Shown in pieces: positions 6,497-9,582 of a stretch of DNA of 9,582 nt. The position numbers and the translations under genes were made by a program. Every line of letters begins with the position of its first letter. Position 1 is the stretch's first letter. Source of the DNA: Gammaproteobacteria bacterium (GTDB lineage: Bacteria > Pseudomonadota > Gammaproteobacteria > Pseudomonadales > Azotimanducaceae); assembly GCA_018667205.1 (NCBI GenBank), contig JABIVN010000613.1:1-9582 (forward strand). The letters are read 5' to 3'. The notes beneath the pieces are model-generated. The model was not told the DNA's origin and made no database searches. It worked only from the letters and a program-made list of their open reading frames with translations.

Positions 6497-7753
6497 TTGG
6501 TACAGAATATTTTTTACGCGCAATCTGGAGGCGTGACGGCCGTTATTAACGCGACCGCCTGTGGGGTGATTGAATCGGCACGAAAGTCAAAGAAACTTGG
6601 CAAGGTGCTGGCCGGCAAAAACGGCATCCTCGGCGCATTGAGGGAAGAGTTAATCGACACGTCGCTGGAATCGAAAAAAGACATTGCCGCTCTTCGACAT
6701 ACCCCTAGCGGCGCATTTGGATCTTGCCGCTACAAGTTAAAGAGTTTTTCTGAAAACAAAGCGGAATATCAGCGGTTGATCGAAGTGTTCCAGGCCCACG
6801 ATATTGGATACTTTTTCTATAACGGTGGTGGCGATAGTCAGGACACGGCCAACAAGGTGTCTCAACTCAGCCTGCAAATAGGGTATCCGATATGTTGTAT
6901 TGGCATTCCCAAGACAGTCGATAATGACCTGCCGATTACGGATACCTGCCCTGGTTTTGGGTCAGTGGCAAAATATGTCGCGGTGTCGACGATGGAAGCA
7001 GGCCTGGATGTGGCGTCTATGTCCGAATCATCGACCAAAATATTTGTGCTTGAAGTGATGGGACGACACGCGGGCTGGATCGCGGCGGCGTCAGGTCTGG
7101 CCAAGGATAACCCCTTGGCGCCGCCGCATATCATTCTGTTTCCGGAGGTGGCGTTCGACCGGGCTAAATTTCTGGCTCGAGTACAGCAAACCGTTGACCG
7201 TGTTGGCTACTGTGTTGTGGTCGCTTCTGAAGGCGCTCAATATGCCGATGGTAGATTCCTTGCGGACGCAGGCGCCAAGGATGCGTTCGGTCATACTCAA
7301 CTAGGTGGCGTTGCGCCGGCGCTAGTAGAGATGATCAAGGGTGCTCATGGATACAAATGTCATTGGTCCGTTGCAGATTACTTGCAACGTGCCGCAAGGC
7401 ATATTGCCTCTGCTACAGATGTTGCGCAGGCTTACGCTGTCGGTGAGGCGGCTGTCCAATTCGCGCTGGAAGGCAAGAACGCCGTGATGCCTGTGATCAA
7501 GCGCAAAAAAACGAAGCGTTACGGATGGGAGATCGGGGAAGCACCCTTGTCTCGAGTCGCAAACGTCGAGAAAAAGATGCCAAAGTCATTCATCACCAAA
7601 GATGGATTTGGTATCACGGGGAAGGCCCGTGATTACCTTGCACCATTGATTCATGGGGAAGATTACCCGCCCTATAAAAACGGGCTTCCCCAATATGTCC
7701 GTCTAAATAATAAGCTTGTTCGGAAGAAACTTGAGAAGTTTGTACCTTCCTAA
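6497..7753 (+). CDS. pfp: 6-phosphofructokinase, pyrophosphate-dependent type
   Basis: Cytoplasmic enzyme of 418 residues expected to interconvert fructose 6-phosphate and fructose 1,6-bisphosphate with PPi/Pi, a reversible step usable in glycolysis and gluconeogenesis. It opens 'NIFYAQSGGVTAVINA' (4-19). 'YNGGGDSQDT' (108-117) puts Asp113 where ATP enzymes have Gly (the second Gly of GGDGS), and 'PKTVDNDL' (138-145) has Lys139 in place of the ATP-enzyme Gly; both substitutions mark PPi use. Asp142 is the expected catalytic base. 'MGRHAGW' (188-194) contacts the sugar phosphate, and 'SEGA' (244-247) belongs to the substrate pocket. The start is TTG, set by GGAG six bases upstream and by an in-frame TAA at 6491; the resulting N-terminus length suits the family. 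The peptidase gene follows after 48 bp with no clear terminator, so co-transcription is possible. Phosphoryl donor is inferred from residues, not measured. Confidence 0.94.
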   Translation: MVQNIFYAQSGGVTAVINATACGVIESARKSKKLGKVLAGKNGILGALREELIDTSLESKKDIAALRHTPSGAFGSCRYKLKSFSENKAEYQRLIEVFQAHDIGYFFYNGGGDSQDTANKVSQLSLQIGYPICCIGIPKTVDNDLPITDTCPGFGSVAKYVAVSTMEAGLDVASMSESSTKIFVLEVMGRHAGWIAAASGLAKDNPLAPPHIILFPEVAFDRAKFLARVQQTVDRVGYCVVVASEGAQYADGRFLADAGAKDAFGHTQLGGVAPALVEMIKGAHGYKCHWSVADYLQRAARHIASATDVAQAYAVGEAAVQFALEGKNAVMPVIKRKKTKRYGWEIGEAPLSRVANVEKKMPKSFITKDGFGITGKARDYLAPLIHGEDYPPYKNGLPQYVRLNNKLVRKKLEKFVPS

Positions 7754-7801
7754 ACCTGTTCTAAGTCGCGAATTATCATTAACCAAAATGGATTGAGTGT
7801 C

Positions 7802-9582
7802 ATGGGAAAACGAGTGTTACTGATGATGTGCTGTGTGTTGATTGCTGGCTGTGACGAGTCCCCGAAGGCTCTGAGCAACATAAAGGCCCAGGAAAGCGAG
7901 CAATTAATTTCTGGTATTGACCTGGTAGGGATGAATCCGGATATCAGGCCACAGGATGATTTTTATGAGTACGCGAACGGTAAATGGATAGCAGCAACTG
8001 AAATTCCTGCAGAAGAGATTGGTTGGGGTAGCTATATGACGCTTCGTAAAGCTTCGCTGGAACAGTCGAAAGGCATAGTTGAAGGATTGGCTGAATCGGT
8101 AGGTCTGACAGGAGAAGAGAAAAAAATCAGCGATTTCTACACGGCGTGGATGGATGAGGCGCTTGTCAATGAGAAGGGTGTGGAGCCTTTGGCAATGAAC
8201 CTGACGAGGATTGAAGCGCTAACGTCACATGATGACGTCATTACTTATTTTGGGTCGGAAAACGCGAATGGATTGGATGGTCCTTTTAACTTTTATGTGG
8301 GGCAGGATGATAAAGACTCAACGCGGTATGTTGCGTTCTTTGTTCAGTCAGGTTTGGGTTTGCCGAATCGTGATTACTATTTCGATGAGTCTGAACGTGG
8401 CCAGTTCCTGGTGCAGGAGTACCAAAGCTTCATCAGTCGGATACTGTCGCTTGCCGGACATGATGATGCACAGAGCGCTGCTGCGCGGGTTGTTGGTCTT
8501 GAAACCATGTTGGCTGAGCACCATTGGACCAAGGTAGAGAATCGGGACGCGGATAAAGTCTATAACCCGTTCACTGATGTAGAACTCACATCGCTTTTAT
8601 CAAACCTGAACCTGGATTCATATCTACAGGGAATCGGCTTGGCTCGCCAACCTACCGTGATTGTGATGCAGCCCTCATACCTTGAGCAGGTTAATTCGCT
8701 ATTTCGAGAAGTGCCATTAGAGACCTGGAAGGATTACCTGCAGGCGAGGACAGTCTCCAGTTTTGCAAATTTTTTGAGTGACGATTTTGTTCGGGCGCGG
8801 TTCGACTTTTACGCCAAAACCCTGACGGGCAGTGAACAGCAGACGCCTCGGTGGCGCAGGGCAGTGTCTTCGATCAATAGCAGCATCGGGGAAATGCTAG
8901 GGAAAATTTATGTCGCGCGGTACTTTAATCCCGAGTCCAAGGAACGGATGATTGAAATGGTTGGTTACCTTAATAGGGCTTACGCCGAATCGATCAGGAA
9001 TCTTGATTGGATGAGCGATGAAACAAAAGAGAAAGCCCTGACTAAGCTCTCTAAGTTCACTCCCAAAATTGGTTATCCCGATAAGTGGAAAGACTATTCC
9101 TCCCTGGAAGTCGCTGCGAATGACCTTGTTGGAAATATTAAACGCGCTCGAACTTTTTCTCATAACCGAAATGTGGGTAAGCTGGGTAAACCCATTGATC
9201 GAACTGAATGGTTTATGGCGCCGCAACAGGTCAATGCTTACTACAACCCGGGGTTGAACGAAATTGTATTCCCTGCCGCATACTTGCAGGCACCGAATTT
9301 TCTGCCCGAGGCGGATGACGCCTATAATTATGGCGCGATCGGGGTGACGATTGGTCATGAAATTGGCCACGGCTTTGATGACCAAGGTAGTAAATATGAT
9401 GGAGATGGAAACCTTCGGAGTTGGTGGACTGATGAGGATCTAGCGAACTTTGAGATCAGAACCAAGGGCCTGGTTGATCAGTTCAATGAATTTGAAGCGC
9501 TACCAGGGTTATTCGTGAATGGCGAGTTGACCTTGGGGGAGAATATTGGGGACCTGGGTGGAACGGCTATTGCCCTGAAGGC
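7802..9582 (+). CDS. M13 family zinc metallopeptidase, lipoprotein (3' end outside window)
   Basis: Neprilysin/PepO-like endopeptidase predicted to cleave peptides in the cell envelope. The frame is open for 593 codons and runs off the right edge; the family is usually about 650-700 residues, so roughly the last tenth is missing. The N-terminus 'MGKRVLLMMCCVLIAGC' is a lipoprotein signal with lipobox I-A-G-C and lipidated Cys17. Asp18-Glu19 follow, which under the enterobacterial Lol rule favours inner-membrane retention. 'GMNPDIRPQDDFYEYANGKW' (about 42-61) is the M13 N-terminal signature. 'NAYYNP' (478-483) is the substrate-backbone motif, 'HEIGH' (519-523) provides two zinc histidines and the catalytic Glu520, and 'GENIGD' (579-584) provides the third zinc ligand Glu580 and Asp584. 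ATG 7802 has only a weak GAG upstream, but it is the start that places the signal peptide correctly. All catalytic residues lie inside the window, so it appears functional. Confidence 0.94.
   Translation, partial: MGKRVLLMMCCVLIAGCDESPKALSNIKAQESEQLISGIDLVGMNPDIRPQDDFYEYANGKWIAATEIPAEEIGWGSYMTLRKASLEQSKGIVEGLAESVGLTGEEKKISDFYTAWMDEALVNEKGVEPLAMNLTRIEALTSHDDVITYFGSENANGLDGPFNFYVGQDDKDSTRYVAFFVQSGLGLPNRDYYFDESERGQFLVQEYQSFISRILSLAGHDDAQSAAARVVGLETMLAEHHWTKVENRDADKVYNPFTDVELTSLLSNLNLDSYLQGIGLARQPTVIVMQPSYLEQVNSLFREVPLETWKDYLQARTVSSFANFLSDDFVRARFDFYAKTLTGSEQQTPRWRRAVSSINSSIGEMLGKIYVARYFNPESKERMIEMVGYLNRAYAESIRNLDWMSDETKEKALTKLSKFTPKIGYPDKWKDYSSLEVAANDLVGNIKRARTFSHNRNVGKLGKPIDRTEWFMAPQQVNAYYNPGLNEIVFPAAYLQAPNFLPEADDAYNYGAIGVTIGHEIGHGFDDQGSKYDGDGNLRSWWTDEDLANFEIRTKGLVDQFNEFEALPGLFVNGELTLGENIGDLGGTAIALK

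Noticed and set aside
8229..9385. Open frames in other phases (8229-8537 plus, 8897-9385 minus, 9069-9257 plus)
   Set aside because: All overlap the M13 peptidase, whose own frame is continuous and carries all catalytic motifs.
1..9582. Defence system, phage, mobile element or biosynthetic cluster
   Set aside because: No transposase, integrase, nuclease, toxin-antitoxin pair or modular enzyme is seen on either strand; the genes are recognisable metabolic and envelope functions.

Overview
The window looks like ordinary chromosome from a Gram-negative bacterium, most likely a gammaproteobacterium. That placement is an inference from gene content: a COX15-type heme A synthase, a pyrophosphate-type phosphofructokinase, a two-domain glutamine-dependent NAD synthetase, and an M13 peptidase made as a lipoprotein. 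No RNA gene, integrase, transposase, CRISPR array or phage gene is visible, and base composition looks even, with GC near one half by eye.

Layout. Minus strand, 1-2552: an MFS exporter-like permease running off the left edge (1-1251), preceded in its transcription direction by an acyl-CoA dehydrogenase (1365-2552). The gap between them holds a candidate promoter and an inverted repeat. Plus strand, 2689-3030: a broken GAF-domain gene. Its last part is an open 84-codon frame, but the GAF motif continues upstream in the same frame through an amber codon, and the N-terminal part is gone. Plus strand, 3299-6087: heme A synthase and NAD synthetase, overlapping by 4 bp (ATGA), so almost certainly one translationally coupled unit. 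Positions 6088-6496 are a 409-base non-coding stretch with a perfect 13-bp palindrome, a candidate promoter, three tandem copies of an 18-bp unit and a thrice-repeated octamer. Plus strand, 6497-9582: a PPi-type phosphofructokinase starting at TTG, then an M13 zinc metallopeptidase lipoprotein cut by the right edge.

Functionally the window is a set of housekeeping and metabolic genes: fatty acyl-CoA oxidation, heme A for aa3-type oxidase, NAD supply, PPi-dependent glycolysis/gluconeogenesis, and envelope peptide turnover. I do not see an undescribed multi-gene system. The items most worth checking are the decayed GAF gene with its CxxC...CxxC tail, the structured leader before the phosphofructokinase, that gene's TTG start with an in-frame ATG-GAG-TAA just upstream, and active-site variants in the NAD synthetase and acyl-CoA dehydrogenase.
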